Below are positions 1 to 5,934 of a stretch of 7,178 nt of DNA, piece after piece. This DNA is from JANYJJ01 sp038241115 (GTDB taxonomy: Bacteria; Pseudomonadota; Gammaproteobacteria; Burkholderiales; Burkholderiaceae_C). The DNA lies in the NCBI GenBank assembly GCA_038241115.1, contig JBBRGA010000163.1, positions 1 to 7,178 of the forward strand. Direction: 5' to 3'. A program made the translations under genes and the position numbers. Numbering within the stretch: position 1 is the stretch's first letter; each line of letters starts with the position of its first letter. The notes under the pieces are model-generated. The model was not told where the DNA came from, ran no database searches, and worked only from the letters and a program-made list of their open reading frames with translations.

Positions 1-54
1 TTGCCGAAAACCGCGGTGAGCGCGAAGCTCAGCTTGTTCCAAAGCGCTGGCTAG
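1..54 (+). CDS. possible 3' end of a gene that begins before the window (product unknown)
   Basis: Frame 1 is open from the first base and ends at TAG 52-54, giving 17 residues ending in SLFQSAG. Most third codon positions are G or C, as expected of a real gene in this GC-rich DNA. The stop codon falls exactly at the left edge of the large palindrome that follows, which is where hairpin repeats often sit. Seventeen residues are too few to identify a product. Frame 3 is also open here but continues through the palindrome, so it is less likely to be coding. The call is tentative. Confidence 0.3.
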   Translation: MPKTAVSAKLSLFQSAG

Positions 55-217
55 GAGTGTGGGCGGCAGAAGGCGGCGAAGCGAAAGGTGGCCCCAGCGA
101 GGACAGTTTTTGCCGGGTTTGCAGGCCCATAGCCGTAGCTATGGGACAAAAAGCCGGTGAAAAATGGACCGCTGCGGCCGCCTTGCAGCCGCCGCTCCTT
201 CTGCCGCCCACGCTCCT
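53..217. repeat. 165-bp imperfect palindrome (MITE/REP-like hairpin element)
   Basis: Outer arms 53-73 (AGGAGTGTGGGCGGCAGAAGG) and 197-217 are reverse complements at 20 of 21 positions; the single difference would be a G.T/U wobble. At the centre, 126-133 CCCATAGC and 138-145 GCTATGGG form a perfect 8-bp stem around CGTA. The two centres of symmetry coincide (about 135). The arms between also match imperfectly: GTGGCCCCAGCG with GCGGCCGCAGCGG, and TTTTTGCCGGGTTTGCAGG with TTTTTCACCGGCTTTTTG read on the other strand. The whole unit could fold as one long cruciform or RNA hairpin. It lies in the gap between the possible left-hand gene end and the 3' end of the minus-strand gene. No transposase is present, so a non-autonomous repeat is the simplest reading. 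A strong bidirectional transcription stop is possible, but no T-run follows. Confidence 0.7.
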
Positions 218-233
218 CGGTGATCGGTTCAGG

Positions 234-647
234 TCACTTTCGCCGCAAAGACAGCGACAGCTTCGAGGGCAAACTGCCCTTGTTGGTCCACATCCAGCAG
301 TAGTCCTGGCTCAGGCTGACATTCAGCTTCCCTTGGGCCTCAACGGCTGCGTCCTGACGCACAGGGAACACCACCTGCTCGCCCGCGTGATAGTGAATAT
401 TGAAGTTTGTCGGCAAGTCGCTCGTGAACGACCACACCACCGATTGACCCTTTGCAAGCGGACCGCAAACCTCGGCGAACTTGCCCGGCGCGAGGTTGAT
501 CGCGGTATCGAAGCGACCCGCCGAATCCCAGGCGATGTCCTTCAATTCAGCGCTCACTTCAGGCGCCACAGCGGCGATAGTCACAACCGCCATCACCGTC
601 AAGAGACGACGGCCTCGTCCGCAAAATCCTTTTTCTGACCGACCCAT
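234..647 (-). CDS. exported protein of unknown function (137 aa)
   Basis: I do not recognise a named family. The start at 647 is chosen because GGAAGGAT lies about 7 nt upstream and a clean signal peptide follows: basic residues 3-14 with an RR pair, a hydrophobic stretch at about 15-28, and probable cleavage after VSA (33). An upstream ATG at 731 would add 28 residues with no ribosome site and would bury the signal. The mature ~104 residues look beta-rich, with alternating hydrophobic strands such as SVVWSFTS and VVFPV. They contain H85-Y86-H87, C61 and C117 (C117 in a YCWMW stretch). C61 and C117 could form a disulfide, and the His pair, Cys and Met could bind metal. A small periplasmic beta-sandwich linked to copper is an inference from these residues and the neighbours. 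It lies 146 nt downstream of the CopZ-like gene on the same strand and may be cotranscribed with it. Confidence 0.8.
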   Translation of the reverse strand: MGRSEKGFCGRGRRLLTVMAVVTIAAVAPEVSAELKDIAWDSAGRFDTAINLAPGKFAEVCGPLAKGQSVVWSFTSDLPTNFNIHYHAGEQVVFPVRQDAAVEAQGKLNVSLSQDYCWMWTNKGSLPSKLSLSLRRK

Positions 648-661
648 GCTCTGATCCTTCC
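639..661 (-). promoter_or_regulatory. ribosome binding site deciding the start at 647
   Basis: Read on the minus strand, GGAAGGAT (roughly 654-661) sits 6-7 nt before the ATG at 645-647. It is a strong Shine-Dalgarno match, and none is seen before the longer alternative start at 731. Confidence 0.6.
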
Positions 662-774
662 AATGCGATTTATTGGCAGCAACACGCGGCTGAGTCTGCC
701 GCAGTACCGTCGCCGCGATCGTCTGCAGCACATCAGCACCGCTTCAAGTTCGCGATGTTCGCAAAGGCGCCGCA

Positions 775-810
775 CTCAACCTCAACCTCAACCTCAACCG
801 CAACAGCAAC
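775..810. repeat. hexanucleotide tandem repeat (CTCAAC) over the 3' end of the HMA gene
   Basis: There are four perfect CTCAAC units at 775-798, followed by CGCAAC (799-804) and AGCAAC (805-810). On the minus strand this reads GTTGCT GTTGCG and then GTTGAG four times. The last two degenerate units encode part of the Cys-Cys-Cys-Gly tail of the HMA protein. The first GTTGAG unit supplies its TGA stop (794-796). The remaining units lie in the 3' untranslated region. Confidence 0.85.
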
Positions 811-1057
811 CGCTGCGCGCCGGTGCTGCGGGCTTGTCCGAGGCGCCAACGATGTTCTCGATGGCCACAGGCGTGTAGCCAGCGTCTGTGATGGCTTTGC
901 CGAGTGTTGTTTGATCCGCCTCGGCGCTGTTGATCGTGACGCGATGCGCCGCCAAGTCGATTTGCACGTCAGCGCCAGGAGCCACTGATTTGATCGCTTT
1001 GGTGATCACTCCGACGCAGTGGCCGCAGGTCATGTCGTTGATTTCAAAGGTATTCAT
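794..1057 (-). CDS. copZ: CopZ-like HMA copper chaperone with Cys-rich C-terminus
   Basis: This is a single heavy-metal-associated (HMA) domain protein of 87 aa with MTCGHC (C11, C14), the Cu(I)-binding loop, followed by the usual beta-alpha-beta-beta-alpha-beta pattern to about residue 65. It is known chemistry for the family that such proteins carry Cu(I) in the cytosol to a P1B ATPase or a regulator. The C-terminal ~20 residues are an Ala/Pro linker ending in C84-C85-C86-G87, an extra thiol cluster that basic CopZ/Atx1 proteins lack. The ribosome site before the ATG is weak (AAAGAAA). A strong CueR-type promoter lies 37-67 nt upstream, so the gene should be induced by copper on its own transcript. 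It is downstream of cueR on the same strand. The symbol reflects family resemblance; copP would be an equally fair name. Confidence 0.88.
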   Translation of the reverse strand: MNTFEINDMTCGHCVGVITKAIKSVAPGADVQIDLAAHRVTINSAEADQTTLGKAITDAGYTPVAIENIVGASDKPAAPARSGCCCG

Positions 1058-1093
1058 AGGGAGTTTCTTTAAGACAAAGTGGAAGAAGAATTC

Positions 1094-1124
1094 AGTGTCG
1101 ACCTTCCCACCGTGGCAAGGTCAA
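1094..1124 (-). promoter_or_regulatory. CueR-type promoter/operator of the CopZ-like gene
   Basis: On the minus strand there is a -35 TTGACC (1119-1124), a 19-bp spacer, then GACACT as the -10 (1094-1099). The spacer holds a near-perfect dyad at 1101-1121: half-sites ACCTTGCCA and TGGGAAGGT around a 3-nt centre. A 19-bp spacer with a dyad inside it is the hallmark of MerR-family promoters, which the bound regulator untwists. The half-sites match the ACCTTnCC pattern known for CueR. The predicted transcript start is about 30 nt before the ATG at 1057. The regulator is presumably the cueR product encoded immediately to the right. Confidence 0.88.
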
Positions 1125-1172
1125 GCGATTTATTTGAGAGCCTCTGCCACTCGCATGCTGACTGCTGCCGGT

Positions 1173-1619
1173 TCACTCAGCCAACTCGTCGAGGATCGGA
1201 CACTCCGGTCGCCCGTCGCCGTGGCAGCCGTCGGCGAGGGCCTCGAGCGTGCGCTTCATGGCCGCCATTTCGCCCATGCGCCGGTCCAGATCCGCCACAT
1301 GCAACAGCGCGATGCGCTTGACGTCGGCGCTGGCGCGACGGCGGTTTTGCCACAGTTTCAGCAGCGCAGCGATCTCGACCAAGCTGAAGCCCAGCTCGCG
1401 CGCCCGGCGAACGAAGCGCAGGGTGTGCACTTCTTTGGGGCCGTACTGCCGGTAGCCCGAGTCGGTGCGATGAACCTTGGGCAACAGCGACAGCGTTTCG
1501 TAGTAACGGATCATCTTGGCCGACACACCAGAGCGCGCCGCCGCTTCACCGATGTTGAAGACGCCGTCGGTCATGGCGCCTTCGGCAATCGCGAATTCAG
1601 CCGCTTCGAGTTCCGTCAT
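1173..1619 (-). CDS. cueR: CueR: Cu(I)-responsive MerR-family transcriptional regulator
   Basis: It senses cytosolic monovalent copper and activates promoters with 19-bp spacers by DNA distortion. An N-terminal winged helix-turn-helix begins at FNIGEAAARSGVSAKMIRYYE, includes SGYRQY, and is followed by a long dimerisation helix. The effector loop has C132 and C140 (C-x7-C, in CHGDGRPECP), the spacing and context of the two Cu(I) ligands of E. coli CueR (C112, C120). S97 of SADVK corresponds to the serine that marks monovalent-metal sensors. The start at 1619 overlaps the copA stop as ATGA and has GGAAGGGAG about 7-8 nt upstream, suggesting translational coupling. It gives 148 aa, about 13 more than usual. 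The second ATG at 1574 (133 aa, GAAGG close upstream) gives the typical length and cannot be excluded. Probable targets are the two dyads at 1101-1121 and about 4103-4127. Confidence 0.93.
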   Translation of the reverse strand: MTELEAAEFAIAEGAMTDGVFNIGEAAARSGVSAKMIRYYETLSLLPKVHRTDSGYRQYGPKEVHTLRFVRRARELGFSLVEIAALLKLWQNRRRASADVKRIALLHVADLDRRMGEMAAMKRTLEALADGCHGDGRPECPILDELAE

Positions 1620-4051
1620 TTCGCCGCTCCCTTCCAGCGCCGCAGCAGCAGCGCATTGCTCACCACACTGACGCTGCTGAAGGCCATCGCCGCCCCGGCG
1701 ATCACTGGGTTCAACAGCCCGAAGGCGGCCAGCGGCACGCCGACCAGGTTGTACACAAACGCCCAGAACAGGTTTTGGCGAATCTTCGCGTAAGTGCGCC
1801 GCGAGATGTCGATGGCATCGGCGACCAGGCTGGGCTTGCCGCGCATCAACGTGATGCCTGCCGCGTGCATGGCCACATCGGTGCCGGTGGACATGGCGAT
1901 GCCGACGTCTGCAGAAGCCAGCGCAGGCGCATCGTTGATGCCGTCGCCGACCATCGCCACGATCCTTCTGCCCGCCCCACCCTGCTTCAGTTTCGCGACG
2001 ATGTCGGCTTTGTCCTGCGGCAGCACTTCCGCTTCAACCTGATCGATGCCCAGCGCCTGCGCGACCGCATTGGCGCTGCCGCGGTTGTCGCCGGTGACCA
2101 GAACGGTCTTCACCTTCAACGCGTGCAGGCGGGCCACGGCATCACGGGCATCGGCCTTCACGGTGTCTCCAAATGCGAACAAGCCCAGCAACACCGGCTT
2201 GTCGGTGACATCGGCAAGCCACGACACCGTTTGACCTTGCGCTTCGTGCTGCTGCGCCGACTGCACCAGCACGGCGTAATCAACGCTGAGCTCTTTCATG
2301 TAGCGCGTGCTGCCCAGGCGCAGTTCGCGGCCGGCCACCCACGCAGCCATGCCCTTGCCGGCCACGGCGCGAACCTGCGTTGCTGCAATTTTGGGCAAGG
2401 ACCCAGCCGCGCCTTCCACAGCAGCAGCCTCTAGCACTGCGCGCGCCAGCGGGTGTTCGCTGCCGGCCTGGATGGCGGCCGCAGCCGCCAGCAGAGCGCG
2501 CCGATCGCCTGCGGCAGGAACGGCCGCCAGCAGCTTGGGCTTGCCCTCGGTCAACGTGCCGGTCTTGTCAAACGCCACCACCGTGATGGCGTGCGCCACT
2601 TCCAGGGCCTCGGCGTCCTTGATCAAGATGCCGTGGCGCGCCGCCACACCGGTGCCGGCCATGATGGCGGTGGGCGTGGCCAGACCCAGAGCGCACGGGC
2701 AGGCGATCACCAGCACCGCCACGGCGTTCAGGATGCCCTGCTCCCACTGCCCCGTGCCCAGGCCCCAGCCCAGCAAGGTGATCAGGGCTATGCCGATCAC
2801 CACCGGCACGAACACAGCGCTGACCTTGTCGACCAGCCGCTGGATCGGCGCCTTCTTGGCCTGCGCGGATTCGACCATGCGCACGATGCGCGCGAGTGTC
2901 GACTCAGCGCCCACCGCCGTCGTGTCGACGATCAGCAGCCCTTCGCCGTTGACCGCTCCGCCGGTGACGCGGTCGCCTTCGTGGCGCGCCACAGGCAGGC
3001 TCTCGCCAGTGATGAGCGACTCGTCCACCTGGCTCGCGCCTTCCCGTACCAGGCCGTCGACGGCAATGCGCTCACCCGGGCGGACCACTACCTGGTCGCC
3101 CACCTTGACCTGCGAGATCGGCACTGACTGCTCTGCGCCGTCGCGCCTCACCGTGGCCGTCTCGGGCCGCAAGGCGTTCAACGCCCGGATGGCCTCGGTG
3201 GTCTGGTGCTTGGCGCGTGCCTCCAGCCACTTGCCCAGCAACACGAGCGTGATGACCACCGCCGAGGCCTCGAAATACAGCTGCGGCATGCCGCCCTGGC
3301 CGTCCGCACTTTGCCGCAGCAGCTCGAACACGCTCAGGCCGTAACCGGCCGTGGTGCCCAGCGCAACCAGCAAGTCCATGTTGCCGGCACCGGCCCGCAG
3401 CGCTTTCCAGCCGGCGACGTAGAAGCGAGCACCGAGCCAGAACTGCACCGGCGTTGCCAGGGCCAGTTGCAGCCAGCCGTTGAGCATCCAGTGTTTGCCG
3501 AATGGCAGGCCCACCATCGGAACGATCAGCGGCAGTGAGAGTGCCGCCGCCACTGCCACCGGCCACCAGGGCGCCGTCGGTTTGGTTGTCGCCTTGGCGC
3601 CGAGCGTGGCCGGGGGCTTGGCAACATACGCAGCCCGGTCCACGGCGGCGACCAAGCCCTCGACCGTGACCATGCCGCTGACGAACTGAACCTGCGCGGT
3701 CTCGGTGGCCAGATTGACCTGCGCGGAAACGACGCCTTCCACCTTGCTCAGCGCCTTCTCGACGCGCGCCACACAAGACGCGCAGGTCATGCCGTCGATC
3801 GCCAGCGACACGGTCTGCCGCGGCACCGAGTAGCCGGCCCGCTCAACGGCCTCGGTGATCGCATGCGCATGAAGATCAGGCGCGGAGCGCAGCGTGGCGG
3901 CCTCGGTCGCAAGATTGACGTTGGCGGACGAGACGCCCGGCAACTGGGCCAGTACCTTCTCGACACGTGCGACGCACGAGGCACAGGTCATCCCTTCGAT
4001 GGGAAAAGACCACTCAATTGAACGTGGTGAGGCAGCAAGGGCAGTGTTCAT
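1616..4051 (-). CDS. copA: CopA: Cu(I)-exporting P1B-1-type ATPase
   Basis: It pumps Cu(I) from cytosol to periplasm, driven by ATP hydrolysis. At 811 aa it has the usual family length. Two N-terminal HMA domains carry GMTCASC (C23/C26 and C90/C93). Two leading membrane helices (about 162-182, 190-212) precede the six-helix core. TGES at 348-351 is the actuator motif. CPC (451-453), YN (767-768) and MAFSS (789-793) are the Cu(I) transport-site residues of P1B-1 pumps and argue against Zn/Cd specificity. D495 in DKTGT is the phosphorylated aspartate, HP (533-534) lies in the ATP-binding domain, and GDGIND is at 702-707. All key residues are present, so the pump should be active. No good ribosome site precedes 4051, but no other start is apparent. 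The gene is first of a copA-cueR unit behind a CueR-type promoter at 4100-4130. Confidence 0.97.
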   Translation of the reverse strand: MNTALAASPRSIEWSFPIEGMTCASCVARVEKVLAQLPGVSSANVNLATEAATLRSAPDLHAHAITEAVERAGYSVPRQTVSLAIDGMTCASCVARVEKALSKVEGVVSAQVNLATETAQVQFVSGMVTVEGLVAAVDRAAYVAKPPATLGAKATTKPTAPWWPVAVAAALSLPLIVPMVGLPFGKHWMLNGWLQLALATPVQFWLGARFYVAGWKALRAGAGNMDLLVALGTTAGYGLSVFELLRQSADGQGGMPQLYFEASAVVITLVLLGKWLEARAKHQTTEAIRALNALRPETATVRRDGAEQSVPISQVKVGDQVVVRPGERIAVDGLVREGASQVDESLITGESLPVARHEGDRVTGGAVNGEGLLIVDTTAVGAESTLARIVRMVESAQAKKAPIQRLVDKVSAVFVPVVIGIALITLLGWGLGTGQWEQGILNAVAVLVIACPCALGLATPTAIMAGTGVAARHGILIKDAEALEVAHAITVVAFDKTGTLTEGKPKLLAAVPAAGDRRALLAAAAAIQAGSEHPLARAVLEAAAVEGAAGSLPKIAATQVRAVAGKGMAAWVAGRELRLGSTRYMKELSVDYAVLVQSAQQHEAQGQTVSWLADVTDKPVLLGLFAFGDTVKADARDAVARLHALKVKTVLVTGDNRGSANAVAQALGIDQVEAEVLPQDKADIVAKLKQGGAGRRIVAMVGDGINDAPALASADVGIAMSTGTDVAMHAAGITLMRGKPSLVADAIDISRRTYAKIRQNLFWAFVYNLVGVPLAAFGLLNPVIAGAAMAFSSVSVVSNALLLRRWKGAAK

Positions 4052-4099
4052 GGTGCGGGCGCCGATGTGGAGTCGAAGCGCGTAATTCGGGTAAGCAAC

Positions 4100-4130
4100 A
4101 GCATGCAGCTTGACACCATGGGAAAGTCAA
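4100..4130 (-). promoter_or_regulatory. second, weaker CueR-type promoter driving copA-cueR
   Basis: On the minus strand there is a -35 TTGACT (4125-4130), a 19-bp spacer, then CATGCT as the -10 (4100-4105). It has the same geometry as the promoter before the CopZ-like gene. The half-sites ACTTTCCCA and TGTCAAGCT around TGG match that stronger dyad at 15 of 21 positions, with the right half poorer. The predicted transcript start is about 42 nt before the copA ATG. The spacing is seen directly; binding by CueR is inferred. Confidence 0.7.
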
Positions 4131-4453
4131 GCGCCCTTTGCGTATCCCCAAATCGAACGCGGTCGAATTCTGGCGCGACACCACTTGGCTTTTCGCATGA
4201 AGTTCAGAGCAAGCCTGAACGTCGCGCGCTGTGCAGGTGTCCAGTTTTGTCGGGGCGGGTCCCTCCGCGTAAACGGCGTCGCGTCCTACGGCCAAATTTC
4301 CGACGACCGTCCATCCTCGACTCACCGCCCACGAAGTGCTGCAACGCGCTTTGCGAAAGCGGAAGCCGGATCGTCGCCCACATCGCTTTGCGAACGATCT
4401 TTTTCGAGCGCCCTCCCGCGGGCGCAGAGGCACCTTTTGAAAGAACCTTTCCA
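4131..4453. other. intergenic region between divergent copA and csp, no gene recognised
   Basis: About 320 bp beyond the copA promoter and before the copper storage gene. Open frames run through it on both strands, but none has a ribosome site or recognisable protein. One simply reads into the storage protein as an artificial N-terminal extension. Small structures seen: CGCTTT-GCG-AAAGCG (4347-4361), whose 11-nt core CGCTTTGCGAA recurs at 4384-4394, and a GCGCCC/GGGCGC hairpin at 4408-4425. I see no second CueR-type dyad facing the storage gene. Confidence 0.5.
4408..4425 (+). other. small GC hairpin in the leader of the copper storage gene
   Basis: GCGCCC (4408-4413) and GGGCGC (4420-4425) form a perfect 6-bp stem with a 6-nt loop, 28 nt before the ATG at 4454. 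No T-run follows on either strand, so it is not a standard intrinsic terminator. A leader RNA structure is possible; chance in GC-rich DNA is also possible. Confidence 0.3.
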
Positions 4454-4801
4454 ATGACCCACAACCCAATGACCCAAAAACCAATGAACCAAGCCTGTGT
4501 CGACGCCTGCAATGCGTGCGCCGATGCCTGCGACCACTGCGCGGTTTCCTGCCTGCAGGAAACCGATGCCCACATGATGGCCCGCTGCATTGCGCTCGAC
4601 ATGGACTGCGCTGCGATGTGCCGACTTGCCGCGGGGTTCATGGCCCGCCGAAGTGAGTTCATGACGCAGGTGTGCAAGATGTGCGCTGAGATTTGCAACG
4701 CATGCGGCGAAGAATGCGCCAAGCACTCCATGGAGCACTGTCAAGCGTGCGCCCGCGCCTGCCATGTCTGCGCGCAGGAACTCGAAAAGATGACGGACTG
4801 A
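4454..4801 (+). CDS. Csp3-like cytosolic copper storage protein (four-helix bundle, 18 Cys)
   Basis: 115 aa with 18 cysteines, at 15, 19, 22, 26, 29, 33, 45, 52, 56, 74, 77, 81, 84, 88, 96, 99, 103 and 106. They are spaced every 3-4 residues so that they line one face of each helix. This is the pattern of the DUF326/Csp family, whose four-helix bundles bind many Cu(I) ions inside the bundle. There is no signal peptide or twin-arginine motif, so it should be cytosolic like Csp3, unlike the exported Csp1; 18 Cys is also the number I recall for Methylosinus Csp3. Helices run roughly 12-34, 38-64, 67-90 and 92-112. The start at 4454 is chosen because homology begins here; only a weak GAAAGAA lies upstream. 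Further in-frame ATGs at codons 6 and 11 are possible. Its divergence from copA fits storage working alongside export. Confidence 0.92.
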   Translation: MTHNPMTQKPMNQACVDACNACADACDHCAVSCLQETDAHMMARCIALDMDCAAMCRLAAGFMARRSEFMTQVCKMCAEICNACGEECAKHSMEHCQACARACHVCAQELEKMTD

Positions 4802-5003
4802 CCCGTTCACCTTTCACTGACCCGCCACAGTCCGAGGGCCGGTGATCGGGGCTTTCGGTTGCGCAAGATCAAACGCTCGTTCGATCAGGCTCACTGCATT
4901 GAACAGGATGGGTTGACTGCAGGGTGCGACAACGCACAGACGGCCGGCCCCATCTGGCGCACGCTTGGCGCTCGCTTGACGTAATAGTGTGTACGGAGCC
5001 TTC
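4802..5003. other. gap of 202 bp after the storage gene, no gene recognised
   Basis: I see no convincing gene or T-tailed terminator. GTGCG-ACAA-CGCAC (about 4925-4938) is a perfect 5-bp stem with a 4-nt loop. TTGACG at 4976-4981 looks like a -35 element, but no good -10 follows at 16-19 bp before the small ORF at 5004. Confidence 0.35.
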
Positions 5004-5117
5004 ATGACGATTCAAAAATCCGCCGCCTCGATGAACCGGCCGGTCGCAATCCACAGTCTGAAACGCGAAGACTGCGTGCACGTCGGATTTTCGACAGACA
5101 AAGACCTGCAGCGCTGA
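5004..5117 (+). CDS. possible small protein or leader ORF (37 aa)
   Basis: An ATG at 5004 with GGAG 6 nt upstream (GGAGCCTTCATG) opens a 37-codon frame beginning MTIQKSAASMNRPVAIHSLK and ending with TGA at 5115-5117. It contains one Cys and two His and has no signal peptide or membrane segment. I recognise no family. Its stop lies 14 nt before the ATG of the His-rich secreted protein, which lacks its own ribosome site. Translation of this ORF could therefore feed that gene by coupling. It could equally be a chance frame or the remnant of a longer gene. Confidence 0.35.
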   Translation: MTIQKSAASMNRPVAIHSLKREDCVHVGFSTDKDLQR

Positions 5118-5131
5118 TTGCGCATTTCCCA

Positions 5132-5635
5132 ATGTCGAACATGCCGTCACTCCCGAACACAAGCACAAGGCGCAACACCGCCTGTGCCATGTTGTTCGTG
5201 TGGCTGTTTGCCTGGGTGTCAGGGGTCGCGAACGCCTGCCTGCTGGATCCGCAGCGTGACCACGCCCAAGGATTGCAGCAGTCGCAAGTCACACCCGAAG
5301 CCGCTGCGATGGGCGTTGACGGGCATCACACCGAAGGGGTGGTCCATCACACCCAAAGGGTGGCCCCTCACGCCGTAGGCGTCGCAACTCACGATGACGA
5401 TTCCGACAGCATGCCCTCGAAGGAATCGTGCTTGAAGGCATGCGATGCGGGTTCCCAGTCAGTGTTGAAGCATGCAGCCAGCTTCGACTTGGTCGATCCG
5501 GGTCTGCCGCACATCGTGACCGCCGCGTGGACCGCGCCAACACGCATGGCACCCACGCCTGGGCGGGAAGCCGACTTCCGGCTCCCCGATCGCGGGCCGC
5601 CCATCAGAGTTCTCTTCTCGCGCTTGGCACTTTAG
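5132..5635 (+). CDS. secreted His-rich protein, putative metal binder, function unknown
   Basis: 167 aa. A signal peptide is clear: R13-R14, a hydrophobic core at about 18-32 and type I cleavage after ANA (35), leaving C36 at the mature N-terminus; the sequence does not fit a lipobox. Residues 65-85 are three degenerate heptads (HHTEGVV, HHTQRVA, PHAVGVA) followed by THDDDSD, giving a His/Asp-rich stretch that could bind Cu(II), Zn or Ni. C100-x3-C104 follows, and the protein ends PPIRVLFSRLAL. I have an impression of similar unnamed secreted proteins in Burkholderiales metal clusters but cannot name a family. No ribosome site is visible before either ATG at 5132 or 5141; the upstream small ORF ends 14 nt before. 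A periplasmic copper buffer or sensor accessory is inference from location and composition. Confidence 0.7.
   Translation: MSNMPSLPNTSTRRNTACAMLFVWLFAWVSGVANACLLDPQRDHAQGLQQSQVTPEAAAMGVDGHHTEGVVHHTQRVAPHAVGVATHDDDSDSMPSKESCLKACDAGSQSVLKHAASFDLVDPGLPHIVTAAWTAPTRMAPTPGREADFRLPDRGPPIRVLFSRLAL
5324..5386 (+). repeat. three 21-bp degenerate tandem repeats inside the His-rich gene
   Basis: Units 5324-5344, 5345-5365 and 5366-5386 begin CATCACACC, CATCACACC and CCTCACGCC and each encodes seven residues of the form (H/P)H-x4-(V/A). The first two are the most alike; the third has diverged. The repeats are in frame and build the His-rich segment. Confidence 0.75.
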
Positions 5636-5934
5636 CCACCAACGGGGACCGCGCCGCCGGAGCGTTGCACTGCGCGTTTCGCTCAGCGTTTCGCCCCCCA
5701 TGCCAACCGCCTGGACGCCGCACCTCGGCAAAGGCCTCGTCAGACAGCGGCTGCGTTGGTCTTCTGAAAAAGCACCCCATCGTTGCGCCGGACTTGTCAC
5801 TGCGATGAGTACGGCAGACCAGACGTACCCCGCGCACACGCCGCGTTTTGTGCCTTCGCTGGCCAGACGGGCATCCATGGATTGAACTCAAAAGCGAGAC
5901 GCCGGATTTCATCATTTTTCAAGGAGAACTCAAC
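5636..5934. other. 299-bp intergenic region, no gene recognised
   Basis: It separates the His-rich gene from the second HMA gene. A minus-strand frame spans most of it but has no ribosome site and a composition unlike a protein, so it is left out. A 9-nt direct repeat GCGTTTCGC occurs at 5674-5682 and 5686-5694. No CueR-type dyad is visible, although a promoter for the downstream HMA genes would be expected here; TTGAAC at 5883-5888 is a possible -35 without a convincing -10. Confidence 0.45.

Noticed and set aside
57..638. Long plus-strand open frame over the palindrome and the exported-protein gene
   Set aside because: It is antisense to a gene with signal peptide and ribosome site, its first part lies inside the palindrome, and its protein has no recognisable pattern.
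775..810. Short repeats considered as a CRISPR-like array
   Set aside because: The units are contiguous 6-bp repeats without spacers.
930..1793. 287-codon plus-strand frame opposite cueR
   Set aside because: It runs antisense across the chaperone promoter and cueR, whose protein has all CueR hallmarks; this frame has none.
2307..3344. Long plus-strand and out-of-frame minus-strand open frames inside copA
   Set aside because: High GC makes long shadow frames. The copA frame carries every P1B-1 ATPase motif, so the others are not genes.
4408..4425. GC hairpin considered as an intrinsic terminator
   Set aside because: No T-run follows it on either strand, and it lies upstream of a start codon.
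4067..4453. N-terminal extension giving a 244-aa form of the storage protein
   Set aside because: The first ~129 residues show no helical Cys pattern and would overlap the copA promoter. Csp homology starts at 4454.
5604..5915. Minus-strand 103-codon frame in the 5636-5934 gap
   Set aside because: No ribosome site, Arg-rich composition typical of antisense GC-rich DNA, and overlap with the end of the His-rich gene.
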